The notes below the pieces were generated by a model, which did no database searches, had not been told where the DNA came from, and worked only from the letters and a program-made list of their open reading frames with translations. A program made the translations under genes and the position numbers. A stretch of DNA of 64,000 bases from Gemmataceae bacterium (lineage in GTDB: Bacteria > Planctomycetota > Planctomycetia > Gemmatales > Gemmataceae): positions 1-64,000 of the forward strand of contig LR594584.1 in NCBI GenBank assembly GCA_901538445.1. Reading direction: 5' to 3'. This document shows positions 35,753 to 44,005 of this stretch, one piece after another (within the stretch, counting starts at the first letter, position 1; every line of letters starts with the position of its first letter).

Positions 35753-37201
35753 TTACTTCAGCAGCGCCTTGACGACGTGCCCGTGGACGTCGGTGAGGCG
35801 GAAGTCGCGGCCGGCGTGGCGGTAGGTCAGCTTGGTGTGGTCGAACCCGAGCAGGTGGAGCATGGTCGCGTGCAGGTCGTGGACCTCGACGCGGTCCTGC
35901 GAGGCGATCGCGCCGAACTCGTCGGTGCTCCCGTACACGAGCCCGCCCTTCGTGCCGCCGCCGGCCATCCACACGGTGAACCCGCCCGCGTTGTGGTCGC
36001 GGCCGATGCTCTTCTTGGTCGCCACGTCGTTGTTGTCGGTGGTCGGGGTGCGGCCGAACTCGCCGGCCCACAGCACGAGCGTGTCGTCGAGCATCCCGAG
36101 CCGCTTCAGGTCGGTCACGAGCGCCGCGAGCGGCTGGTCGGCGGCGAGCGCGAGTTTGCGGTGGCTCTCGTCGTTGAAGTCGTGGGTGTCCCACCCGGTG
36201 TGCCACGCCTGCACGTACCGCACGCCGCGCTCCAGCAGCCGCCGGGCGAGGAGCAGTTGCCGGCCCTGCTCGGTGTCGCCGTACAGGTCGCGGACCTTCT
36301 GCGGCTCGCGGGTGATGTCGAACGCCTCTTGGGCCTCGACCTGCATGCGGAACGCGGTCTCGAACGCCTGGATGCGGCCGTCGAGGGCGTCGTCGCCGGG
36401 GCCGCGGCGGTCGGCGAAGTCGCCGTTCATCGCCTTCAGCAGGTCGAGCTGCCGCCGCTGCTCGCGGAGCGACGTGCTCCCGCTGCGGATGTTGTCGAGC
36501 ATCTTCTCGGCGGTGGCGTTGCGGGTCGCGATGCCGGTGCCCTGCGTCCAGCCCGGGAGGAACGCGGCCGACCAGTGCTTCTCGCCGCTCGCGGTGGTGC
36601 CCGACGGCGCGAGGCCGACGAACGCCGGCAGGTTCTGGTTCACCGTGCCGAGGCCGTAGGTGACCCAGCTCCCCATGCTCGGCCGCACGAGGGTCGCCTC
36701 GCCGGTGCTCATGAGCAGTTGGGCCGGCTCGTGGACGCTGCTCTTGGTGAACATCGACCGCACGACGCACAGGTCGTCGACGTGCTTGGCGAGCATCGGG
36801 AACAGCTCGCTGACCTCGGTGCCGCTCTTGCCGTTCTTGCTGAACTTGAACGCGGACCGCTGGAGCTTGCCGCTGAGGCGGCCCATGTCGGTGGCGCTGG
36901 CGGGGGCGTTCTTGATGTAGTCGGCGTACACCTCCTGCGCGAGCTTGCCGTGGTACTTGTCGAGCGCCGGCTTGGGGTCGAACGTATCGACGTGGCTCGG
37001 GCCGCCCTCGGGGAAGATGTGCAGCACGCGCTTCGCCTTCGGGGCAAAGTGCGGCGACCGTGCGGCGAGCGGCGACCCAGTCGCGGCGTCGGAGGCGAAG
37101 AGCCCGGTGCTCGACAGCAGATCGGCCAGAGCGAGCGAACCGATGCCGAGGCCGCAGCGCGTGAGGACGTCGCGGCGGGACAGGAGCGGAGCGGGGTGCA
37201 T
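35753..37201 (-). CDS. DUF1501 family secreted protein (second of three)
   Basis: 482 residues. The leader SRRDVLTRCGLGIGSLALAD is of Tat type. DUF1501 marks are HIFPEGGPSHVDTFDPKP, RPSMGSWVTYGLGTVNQN, TLVLWAGEFGRTPTTDNND, GRDHNAGGF and HDLHATMLHLLGFDHTKLTY. It differs from the first copy by a longer middle region. It precedes the DUF1549/1553 gene, so the order of the pair is reversed compared with the other two sets. Confidence 0.93.
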   Translation of the reverse strand: MHPAPLLSRRDVLTRCGLGIGSLALADLLSSTGLFASDAATGSPLAARSPHFAPKAKRVLHIFPEGGPSHVDTFDPKPALDKYHGKLAQEVYADYIKNAPASATDMGRLSGKLQRSAFKFSKNGKSGTEVSELFPMLAKHVDDLCVVRSMFTKSSVHEPAQLLMSTGEATLVRPSMGSWVTYGLGTVNQNLPAFVGLAPSGTTASGEKHWSAAFLPGWTQGTGIATRNATAEKMLDNIRSGSTSLREQRRQLDLLKAMNGDFADRRGPGDDALDGRIQAFETAFRMQVEAQEAFDITREPQKVRDLYGDTEQGRQLLLARRLLERGVRYVQAWHTGWDTHDFNDESHRKLALAADQPLAALVTDLKRLGMLDDTLVLWAGEFGRTPTTDNNDVATKKSIGRDHNAGGFTVWMAGGGTKGGLVYGSTDEFGAIASQDRVEVHDLHATMLHLLGFDHTKLTYRHAGRDFRLTDVHGHVVKALLK

Positions 37202-37319
37202 GAACGAATCCTGATGTTCGTTGCGGTGACGGAGTAAATTGTACCCGCCGCCCGCGGCCCTCCAAGCGCGAACCGCCCGGAGGGTACAATCGCAGTTGCC
37301 CGCAGCGGTGAAAATTGGA

Positions 37320-37333
37320 CGCGCTGCAGCGCG
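37320..37333. promoter_or_regulatory. 14-base perfect palindrome
   Basis: CGCGCTGCAGCGCG lies 90 bases before the gene at 37423, in the 220-base gap between divergent genes. It could be an operator, but in such GC-rich DNA chance cannot be excluded. Nothing else is seen in the gap. Confidence 0.25.
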
Positions 37334-37422
37334 ACGGGACGGTCACGTGTGGTGTTTGCAAAACTTGCCGCGGCGTTGCTCACTTGTCGACAATTCGAGA
37401 TGATGGGTGCGAGGAGGCACTC

Positions 37423-37899
37423 ATGGCCACAGCGATGCTGCACTCGTTGTTCCGACCGCGGGCGATGGACGACTTCCCCGGCCCATTCGCCCGTCGCGCC
37501 CGCGAGACGGCCGAGGAGCTGCGCCGCGACTGGGACTGCACCGCCCGCGACGCCGCCGAGAACCGCCGACTGGACGAACTCCACGCGAGCCGCGACGACT
37601 ACCGTGCGCTCCTGAGTGGGCACCTCCGGTTGCTGGAGGACTACCTCGCGCTCACCCAGGTCCACCAGCGGGCGTTCGGCCCGAACCCGTCCCGGGTGTC
37701 GGAACTGACCGCGGCCGTCTCCGAGTTGAAGCGCCTGCACGACGAACTCTTCCCCCGGTGGCAGACCGCCGACGACCTCGCCCGCATCCTGATCGAGAAG
37801 TTCTCGCTCCCCGCCGACGCACTCCGCGAACTCGCCACGCGCCACGCGCCCCCCGCGTCATGGCTCAACGAAACCGCCGACCCGTTCTCGGACGACTGA
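37423..37899 (+). CDS. helical hypothetical protein next to a PemK-like gene
   Basis: 158 residues, start fixed by GAGGAGG at 37411-37417. Almost the whole protein is predicted helical (RRARETAEELRRDWDCTARD; SELTAAVSELKRLHDELFPR; TADDLARILIEKFSLPADAL). No DNA-binding motif is obvious. It ends 9 bases before the PemK-like gene, so the two are probably one transcript. It could be a non-standard antitoxin or an unrelated partner. I do not recognise a family. Confidence 0.78.
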   Translation: MATAMLHSLFRPRAMDDFPGPFARRARETAEELRRDWDCTARDAAENRRLDELHASRDDYRALLSGHLRLLEDYLALTQVHQRAFGPNPSRVSELTAAVSELKRLHDELFPRWQTADDLARILIEKFSLPADALRELATRHAPPASWLNETADPFSDD

Positions 37900-37908
37900 G
37901 GTACAACC

Positions 37909-38259
37909 ATGTCCCTCAGTCAGGGTCGCATCGTCTGGGCCACGCTGCTCGATTCGCGCGGCGCGAACCCGAAGGCTCGCCCCGCCGTCATCGTCACACC
38001 GACTGCGGACATCGACCCAGCCGGCGAGGTCCAAATCGCGGCCGTCACCACGCTGGTCGGCCAGGCTCCTTTCGCCGAGACGGTCGAGCTGCCGTTCGTC
38101 GCTGGCACCGGCCACCCCGAGACGAAGCTCAAAAAACCGTGCGAGGTGGTGTGCTCGTGGCTGGTGTCGGTGCCGGTCGCGAGTGTCCAGGACAGCGGCG
38201 GGTTCCTTCCTGCTGTGGTGCTGGCCGAGGTGCTCGCGAAGGTGCAACGCATCTCCTAA
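37909..38259 (+). CDS. PemK/MazF-like protein
   Basis: 116 residues with the family-type start SQGRIVWATLLDSRGANPKA followed by RPAVIVTP (positions about 6-33), then beta strands ending GGFLPAVVLAEVLAKV. PemK/MazF proteins are usually sequence-specific RNases. The conserved start of the fold is seen, but the exact catalytic residues cannot be assigned by eye. Upstream is the helical protein, at 9 bases. Confidence 0.65.
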   Translation: MSLSQGRIVWATLLDSRGANPKARPAVIVTPTADIDPAGEVQIAAVTTLVGQAPFAETVELPFVAGTGHPETKLKKPCEVVCSWLVSVPVASVQDSGGFLPAVVLAEVLAKVQRIS

Positions 38260-38286
38260 CCCTCCCTCAGTGGTGAGTGGTGAGCG

Positions 38287-39477
38287 ATGACCGAGGACGA
38301 AGCGCTGTTCCTGGCCGCGGTGGCGAACCCCGCCGAGACGACCCTGGCTCTGGCCCTCGCCGACTGGTTCGACGAGCACGACGAACCGTCGCTCGCGACC
38401 GCGCTCCGCACCGTGCCGGAGTTGGTGCCCTTGCTGCACTCGCTGAAGCGATGGGACGAAGTCCCAGATTGGAACCTTCAGGTGTACGAGAGCGGTGCAC
38501 TGCGGGAGGCTTGGGATCTCCTCCCAGCCGCCCGGCTACTCGTGCGGTACCGGCACCTGTTTCCGACAACGCCGGAAACCCCAGTCACCTTCGACCCGGC
38601 CGCGCCGCCCCCACGAGAGTACGGCGACACGTTCAACACCGCCGGCTTCCTCACTCGTTGGCTGTACGAACGCCAGCAGCAAGTCAGCGCGCTCCGCGAA
38701 TCGGCAGCGGCGCGCGCTGAGAGCTGGGGTCGAAGGGGGACGGTGTTCGGTCGCGTTCCCAAGGGATTTGATCCGTTTGAATGGAAATCCTGTCTTGTGC
38801 AGGAACTGGTTCTTCGCGGTCGCGATGAGTCGGCAGCGAGCATCCAACGGCATGTGGCTGCGATGCTGGCAAGCGGCCACCCGCTCGGGTGGCTCCCTCT
38901 GAACCGCTTGCCGATCGAAGAGGAGCCCCCCGCACTCGGCAAGTCAATCGCCCCCGGCCGTGCCCTACGCGGGTCCGTGACTGAGGTCACGTTACCGGTT
39001 TCGACAAGCCCCGCATTCGCCGCCGTCCGGAACTGGAAGGTGGAGTCAAACGGCAGCCTCGATGCCGCCGAACTTGTGTTGGATCATCCTGTCGAGGCTC
39101 GGGCACTTGGTGCAACGTGGCTGCGGTCGCTTCCCACCGGAACGCTCGCTCCGGTTGAAGGGAATCGCTTGACGCTAGCGCGCATTGCGACAACGGCCGT
39201 GTTTGGGGAACTCTTTACCGCTGCCAGATCAGGAGGTTTCTACAATCGCGGTGAGTATGGCGCATACGCCCGCCTCCACGCTTGGCAATCAACCGGCTGG
39301 CTCGTGGGTTGCCCACCAACCGCAGATGTGTATTTGATCGCCAATAGGGCCGAACAGTGTGAGTGGTTCTCGTTCAGATCGAACTGGTTCATCGACATCG
39401 CCCGGGATATCGGCATCATCTGCATCCGCCCCGACCGGCGTTCGGTCGCCATGCTTGCCGCGTCCGATACCGACTGA
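38287..39477 (+). CDS. TIGR02996-type protein with DUF6183-like C-terminus
   Basis: 396 residues. The first 45 (TEDEALFLAAVANPAETTLALALADWFDEHDEP) are a divergent repeat-companion domain. The remainder includes LVQELVLRGRDESAASIQRH, a beta-rich part around 225-300 and a C-terminus CEWFSFRSNWFIDIARDIGI with IRPDRRSVAMLAASDTD, which resembles what I recall of DUF6183. That assignment is tentative. It follows the PemK-like gene by 27 bases. Confidence 0.75.
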   Translation: MTEDEALFLAAVANPAETTLALALADWFDEHDEPSLATALRTVPELVPLLHSLKRWDEVPDWNLQVYESGALREAWDLLPAARLLVRYRHLFPTTPETPVTFDPAAPPPREYGDTFNTAGFLTRWLYERQQQVSALRESAAARAESWGRRGTVFGRVPKGFDPFEWKSCLVQELVLRGRDESAASIQRHVAAMLASGHPLGWLPLNRLPIEEEPPALGKSIAPGRALRGSVTEVTLPVSTSPAFAAVRNWKVESNGSLDAAELVLDHPVEARALGATWLRSLPTGTLAPVEGNRLTLARIATTAVFGELFTAARSGGFYNRGEYGAYARLHAWQSTGWLVGCPPTADVYLIANRAEQCEWFSFRSNWFIDIARDIGIICIRPDRRSVAMLAASDTD

Positions 39478-39487
39478 CACCGCGGTG

Positions 39488-40882
39488 TCAGTGCCGCCGG
39501 AACACCGCCATCTGGCTCGGGCCGCCGACGGTGGGGTCGGTGTCGCCGAGCGGCGTAAGGTGGGCGGTGTAGCCGTAGCGGGAGCAGACGGCGCTCGCCC
39601 ACGCCTCGAACTCGCCGCGGGTCCACTCGAAGCGGTGGTCCGCGTGCCGGAACTTGCCGGCCGGGAGGTTCTCGAACTTCACGTTGTACTCGCGGTTCGG
39701 CGTCGTCAGCACGACCACGCCGGGGCGGGCGCAGCCGAACAGCGCCTGCGCGAACGCTTCGAGCCGCGGTGGGTCGAGGTGCTCGATCACTTCGACCACG
39801 GCCGCGGCGTCGAACCCCTCCAGGCGCGCGTCGCGGTAGGTGAGGGCGCCGTGCAGCAACTTGATGCGTTCCCGCTGGCCGTCGAACAACCGCGTGCGGT
39901 CGAGGCGCTGCTTCGCGATCTCCAGCGAACGCACCGAGACGTCGAGGCCGACGACTTCCGTGAACCGCGGGTCGGCCGCGAGCAGGCGCAGGAGCTTCCC
40001 CTCGCCGCAACCAAGGTCGAGGACGCGCTTCGCCCCGCTCTCTTGAAGCACGGCGAGTACGCTGTTCAGCCGGCGCTCGTGGAGGCTGACGCGGGCTTCG
40101 AGCCGCTCCTCGGCGAGGTCGTTGGCCGCGGCCGCGTCGTCGGGGTCGGTGCCGTCGTCGGCCACGAGTTCCGCCAGCGCCGACCGCACCAGCTTCCCCT
40201 GCCGCTTCAGGTAGCGTGCGGTGATCTGCTCTTTCTCGGGGTGCGTCGCGAGCCACCCTTCGCCGTGCCGCAAGAGCTTCTCAACTTCGTCGTGGGCGAC
40301 CCAGTAGTGCTTCTCGTCGTCGAGGACCGGCACGAGGACGTAGAGGTGCGAGAGCAGCTCGGCGACGCGCACCCTGGCCGCGAGTTCGACCGTGAAGTAC
40401 GGCGACTCGCCCCACTCGGGGTGATGGTCGTCGAGCGGGTGTCGCGTCGCGGTGACGGCGTACCCGAGCGGCTCGAACAGCCGCCGCAAGAACGCCTCGG
40501 CCCCGCGGCGGCACGGCACCACCGCAAGCCTCGCGACGAGTGGCAGCGGCTCCTCAGCGAGGTCCGGCTTCAGCTTGCAGCTCCCGCCCAGCGCCGAGCC
40601 GAACACCTGCGAGATCGCGACGCTGAGGAACGAGGACGCCACATACGGCCGGTCGTTGACGTACTGGGCGAGCAGTTCCGGGGCGCGGTCGCGGCGCGCG
40701 AGGCCGACCGGGTCGACGTCGAGCAGCAGCGCGGCGGTGCAGCGCCCGTCGCTCGCCTCGGGGTAGAAGACGTGGACCTTGCCGAATGTGACGTCGAAGC
40801 TCTGCGTGCGGTCCGGGTGCTTGTGGAGCAGCCACCCGAGGTCGGTCGCGGGCGGGCGCGTGGTCGTAATGGTCAGGAGCAT
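39488..40882 (-). CDS. hen1: 3'-terminal RNA ribose 2'-O-methyltransferase Hen1
   Basis: 464 residues with the bacterial Hen1 layout. The N-terminal Hen1_L domain (about 1-240) contains the SSFLSVAISQVFGSALGGSC segment (83-102). The C-terminal SAM-dependent methyltransferase has VLDLGCGEG (287-295) and the metal-binding EVIEH (Glu 364, Glu 367, His 368), with a further His in RHADHRFEWTR (413/416). It methylates the 2'-OH of RNA 3' ends. Its known partner Pnkp, which makes the 3'-OH end and ligates, is not encoded next to it or in the window. The upstream neighbour is divergent. Confidence 0.92.
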   Translation of the reverse strand: MLLTITTTRPPATDLGWLLHKHPDRTQSFDVTFGKVHVFYPEASDGRCTAALLLDVDPVGLARRDRAPELLAQYVNDRPYVASSFLSVAISQVFGSALGGSCKLKPDLAEEPLPLVARLAVVPCRRGAEAFLRRLFEPLGYAVTATRHPLDDHHPEWGESPYFTVELAARVRVAELLSHLYVLVPVLDDEKHYWVAHDEVEKLLRHGEGWLATHPEKEQITARYLKRQGKLVRSALAELVADDGTDPDDAAAANDLAEERLEARVSLHERRLNSVLAVLQESGAKRVLDLGCGEGKLLRLLAADPRFTEVVGLDVSVRSLEIAKQRLDRTRLFDGQRERIKLLHGALTYRDARLEGFDAAAVVEVIEHLDPPRLEAFAQALFGCARPGVVVLTTPNREYNVKFENLPAGKFRHADHRFEWTRGEFEAWASAVCSRYGYTAHLTPLGDTDPTVGGPSQMAVFRRH

Positions 40883-41034
40883 GGGAGCCGTTGTGCGGGT
40901 TGATCGGAGTTTGGCGACCGGGCAGCGCCGGGGCTTTACCGCCCCCGGTCCGGTTGGGCGGGTTGCATTGCGTCCCGGCGGGGGGCGGTCATACTGAGGA
41001 CGGGGATTCGCTCAAGGTTCACGGGGCCGACCGC

Positions 41035-42006
41035 ATGACGCCTGCTCTGTTGCTCCTGCTCGGGACGACGCCGATCGGCGACCCGACCGGCCCGAAGGTG
41101 TACCCGCCCGCCTACGTCCCGGCCGAGACCCCTTACGGCTACCTGTACCAGCCGGCGTTCGACGTCGAGCCGCTGCCGCGGCTCCCGGCGATGCACTACG
41201 CCCCGAAGGCCGGGGACGTGCTGCTAATGAGCGACACGAACCGGTTCTGGACACTCCTGTTCCGCATCGCACTGACCGGGAAGCCGGGGCACAACGGCCT
41301 CGTCGTGACCATGCCCGACGGCCGGCTCGGCGTGTTCGAGTCGGGGTACGGTGACACGCTCTACAGCCGCGTCACGCCGCTCGACTACCGCATCAACGCC
41401 TACCCGGGTTACCTGTGGGTGCGGCCGCGGGCCGTGCCGCTGACGCCGGACCAGGACCGCCGGCTGACGCAGTTCGCCGTGGCGACCGACGGTCAGCGGT
41501 ACGCGCTGATCCGGTTCCTGCTGCACGGCACCCCGCTGAGCCCCCGCGGGCCGCTGCGGACCGCGATCTTCGGCCGCGCGCACCTCATGCCGGGCGGCCG
41601 GTTTTACTGCGCCCAGTCCACCGTCGAGGCGCTCATCTACGCCGGCCTGATCGACGCCCGGACCGCCCGCCCCGCCGCGACGGTGCCTCAGGACCTGTTC
41701 TACGACCGGTCGCGGAACCGGTTCATCGACCGGCACGCGCCTCTCGAAGGGGGCTGGCTGCCTCCCCAACTCTGGACCCCGCTCCCCGGTGTTGCGGTGC
41801 GGGGCAAAACGCGGCCGCAGCCGCCGTCACCTTGGCCCGGGGAGGGCGGCGCGTACATCGTCAACCCACTGCCGACACCCGGCAAGGACGCGCCGACACC
41901 CACCGTCGTCGGGTACGTCCCCGGCGAACTTCGCCCGATCGCACCGGTCGAGCAGCGCGCGCAGCGCATCGGCCTGTTCGACCGCCCCGGCCGCCGGCGT
42001 CGCTAG
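41035..42006 (+). CDS. permuted papain-like amidase (YiiX/NlpC-P60 type), secreted
   Basis: 323 residues from ATG 41035 (MTPALLLLLGTTPIG), a short signal-like start. Landmarks of the permuted papain-like group: GDVLLMS (about 60-66), KPGHNGLVVTMPDGRLGVFE with the His (83-102), and FYCAQSTVEALIYAGL with the Cys (about 188-203). It probably cleaves amide bonds in the cell wall or lipids. The last 180 bases overlap the BatD-like gene on the other strand, so its C-terminus is uncertain. Confidence 0.8.
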   Translation: MTPALLLLLGTTPIGDPTGPKVYPPAYVPAETPYGYLYQPAFDVEPLPRLPAMHYAPKAGDVLLMSDTNRFWTLLFRIALTGKPGHNGLVVTMPDGRLGVFESGYGDTLYSRVTPLDYRINAYPGYLWVRPRAVPLTPDQDRRLTQFAVATDGQRYALIRFLLHGTPLSPRGPLRTAIFGRAHLMPGGRFYCAQSTVEALIYAGLIDARTARPAATVPQDLFYDRSRNRFIDRHAPLEGGWLPPQLWTPLPGVAVRGKTRPQPPSPWPGEGGAYIVNPLPTPGKDAPTPTVVGYVPGELRPIAPVEQRAQRIGLFDRPGRRRR

Positions 42007-42726
42007 CAGTTCCTCGGTCGTGAGCCGCGTGGCCGGCACGCCGAACTGCCGCTCGATGAACCCGCGGACCACGGCCGCCGCACCCGCGAGCAGGTCGGCC
42101 CCGGTCCCCCCGCCCTGCTCCAGTCGGTCGAACGCGGCCGCGGCCCAGGCGTGCGGCGGCACCGGCGGCGGTTTGCGCCGCCACCGCGCGGCGACCAGGG
42201 CGAGCAACACGATGGCGAGCGCACCGCCCACCCACCAGAGCGGGTGTTGTGACACCGCGGTGTCACCAGGGGGCGGTGGCAGTTCCTCGATGCCGGTCAC
42301 GGGCCGCGCGGCCTCGGCCTTCACCTCGGTCACGGTGGAGACCACCTTCACGTCGAACCCGCCCGGTTGCACCTCGCGGCCGTTCACCCTTACCGGGCCG
42401 AAGATCACCGACATCGCGGGGCCGGGCGCGTACGGGTCGAGCCGGTACGCCTGCGTCCATCGCTGCAACCCGTTGCCGAGCGCGACTACCGCGGGGCCGC
42501 CGACCGGCTGAATCTTCCAGTCGCGGTCGGAGATCGGGTCGAGGAGCGGGTCCGGGAGCGCGACCGTGAGCGGGGCCGCGCCCTCGACGGTGAGCGTCGC
42601 CCGCAGCGACTCCGACAGCCGCAGCGGGTCGGCGGGCTTGCGGTCGGTCGTAAATGTCGCGGTCTGCGCGTGCGCGAGCGCTGGTGCGATCAGGAGGAGC
42701 ACCCCGGCGAGCCAGGAGCGAGACAC
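41827..42726 (-). CDS. BatD/DUF4381-like membrane protein
   Basis: About 299 residues from GTG 42726, beginning VSRSWLAGVLLLIAPALAHA, a clear signal peptide. An ATG at 42774 lies within the palindromic element and would add 16 residues. After a beta-rich external part there is one transmembrane helix (LWWVGGALAIVLLALVAARW, about 190-209) and a C-terminal cytoplasmic helical domain with TTEELLATPA and LRALLDRCDRAKFAG, typical of DUF4381/BatD ends. It is upstream of no DUF58 gene on the transcript (the DUF58 gene precedes it), which fits the Bat-type layout. Confidence 0.78.
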   Translation of the reverse strand: MSRSWLAGVLLLIAPALAHAQTATFTTDRKPADPLRLSESLRATLTVEGAAPLTVALPDPLLDPISDRDWKIQPVGGPAVVALGNGLQRWTQAYRLDPYAPGPAMSVIFGPVRVNGREVQPGGFDVKVVSTVTEVKAEAARPVTGIEELPPPPGDTAVSQHPLWWVGGALAIVLLALVAARWRRKPPPVPPHAWAAAAFDRLEQGGGTGADLLAGAAAVVRGFIERQFGVPATRLTTEELLATPAAGAVEQADALRALLDRCDRAKFAGDVPDDGGCRRVLAGCRQWVDDVRAALPGPR

Positions 42727-42757
42727 GTAGAAGCTGTGGAATTGACCCGGGGTGTCA

Positions 42758-42899
42758 TTTGTCCCTCTCCCCATGCGGGAGAGGGTGCCGCGGGTCCGCG
42801 AGCGGCGGGTGAGGGGGGAACCTTCCGAGATGCTGAGGCTTCCCCCTCACCCGGCCGCCAGGCGCGGCCTCCCTCTCCCGCAACGGGGAGAGGGACAAA
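42758..42899. repeat. about 140-bp palindromic repeat element
   Basis: Outer arms TTTGTCCCTCTCCCC (42758-42772) and its inverted copy near 42885-42899. Each arm forms its own small hairpin (CCCTCTCCC / GGGAGAGGG), with inner sequences GTGAGGGGG and CCCCCTCAC pairing as well. It sits between the DUF58 and BatD-like genes. The 'GAGAGGG' type is widespread in many bacteria as a dispersed element. Confidence 0.8.
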
Positions 42900-42994
42900 C
42901 AAGTTGTCGGATTGCGAGAGACTCACGCCCCCCGTGCGCATGCGTCTTTGGATTTCGCTCCGCATTCCGCACTCCGAACTCCGCGTTCCGAAAT

Positions 42995-43879
42995 TCAGCC
43001 CCGTCGCCGGCGGCGGTCGCGCCGTCGGAAGAACCCGAGCAGCGCCTCGAAGTGCCCGCCGTCGGTGCCGACCTCGACCACGTCGGCCTGCGAGCCGCGG
43101 GCGACCTTCGTGAACGCCGCCGCGCGCTCGGCCGCCTGACGCGCGAACCGTTCCCGCACCCCGGCGTCGCTCGTGTCCACCACGAACTGCTCGCCGGTCT
43201 CGGCGTCCCGCACACGGACGAGCCCGGCCGCGGGCCACGCCGCCTCGCGGGGGTCGGTCGTGCGGACCGCGACGAGGTCGTGCTTCCGGGCGGCCCGGCG
43301 GAACGCCTTCTCGTACCCGGTCCCCAGGAAGTCGCTGAGCACGAACACCACCGCACGCCGCCGCTGCACCTTGGTGACGTAGTCGAGCGCCGCGGCGAGG
43401 TCGGTGCCGGGCTTCTGGGGCTCGAACGCGAGGACGTCGCGGAGCACCCGCAGCACGTGCCGCGGCCCCTTGTTCGGCGGCACGAACCGCTCGACCTCGG
43501 ACGTGAACGCGACGAGCCCGATGCGGTCGTTGTTGCTGGTCGCGCACAGCGCGAGCAGCGCCGCCAGTTCGGCCGCGACCGTCCGCTTGGTGTGCGACCC
43601 GGTGCCGAACCGGGTGCTCGCCGACACGTCGACGACGAGGAGCATGGTGAGTTCCCGCTCCTCGACGAACCGCTTGATGAACGGCTGGCCGACGCGGGCG
43701 GTGACGTTCCAGTCGATGGTGCGGACGTCGTCGCCGGGCTGGTACTCGCGGACCTCCTCGAACGACAGCCCGGCCCCCTTGAACGCCGAGTGGTACTCGC
43801 CGCCGAGGAGCGTCTGCACGAGCCGCCGCGCCCGGAGGTGGACGCGGCGGACCTGTCGGAGCACGTCCGTTGAGAGCAT
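42995..43879 (-). CDS. DUF58 domain protein
   Basis: 294 residues, no signal peptide. DUF58 / MoxR-associated features: GEYHSAFKGAGLSFEEVREY (about 27-46), DDVRTIDWNVTARVG (50-64), then a VWA-like core LLVVDVSAST (about 80-89) and VFVLSDFLG (about 170). The MIDAS pattern is DVSAS. It belongs to the Bat-type aerotolerance/envelope set together with the downstream BatD-like gene; no MoxR ATPase is seen here. Confidence 0.92.
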   Translation of the reverse strand: MLSTDVLRQVRRVHLRARRLVQTLLGGEYHSAFKGAGLSFEEVREYQPGDDVRTIDWNVTARVGQPFIKRFVEERELTMLLVVDVSASTRFGTGSHTKRTVAAELAALLALCATSNNDRIGLVAFTSEVERFVPPNKGPRHVLRVLRDVLAFEPQKPGTDLAAALDYVTKVQRRRAVVFVLSDFLGTGYEKAFRRAARKHDLVAVRTTDPREAAWPAAGLVRVRDAETGEQFVVDTSDAGVRERFARQAAERAAAFTKVARGSQADVVEVGTDGGHFEALLGFFRRRDRRRRRG

Positions 43880-44005
43880 GTGGCCGCCGGTTGGCGTTGG
43901 GGCACGGGCCGCGGTCTGGGTATCTTAGTGCGTGCGCCGCGCGGCCGAACGCCAAGTCTTCGAAACCACCAAGCAACCGACGACCAACAAGCGCGAGAAG
44001 TAGCC

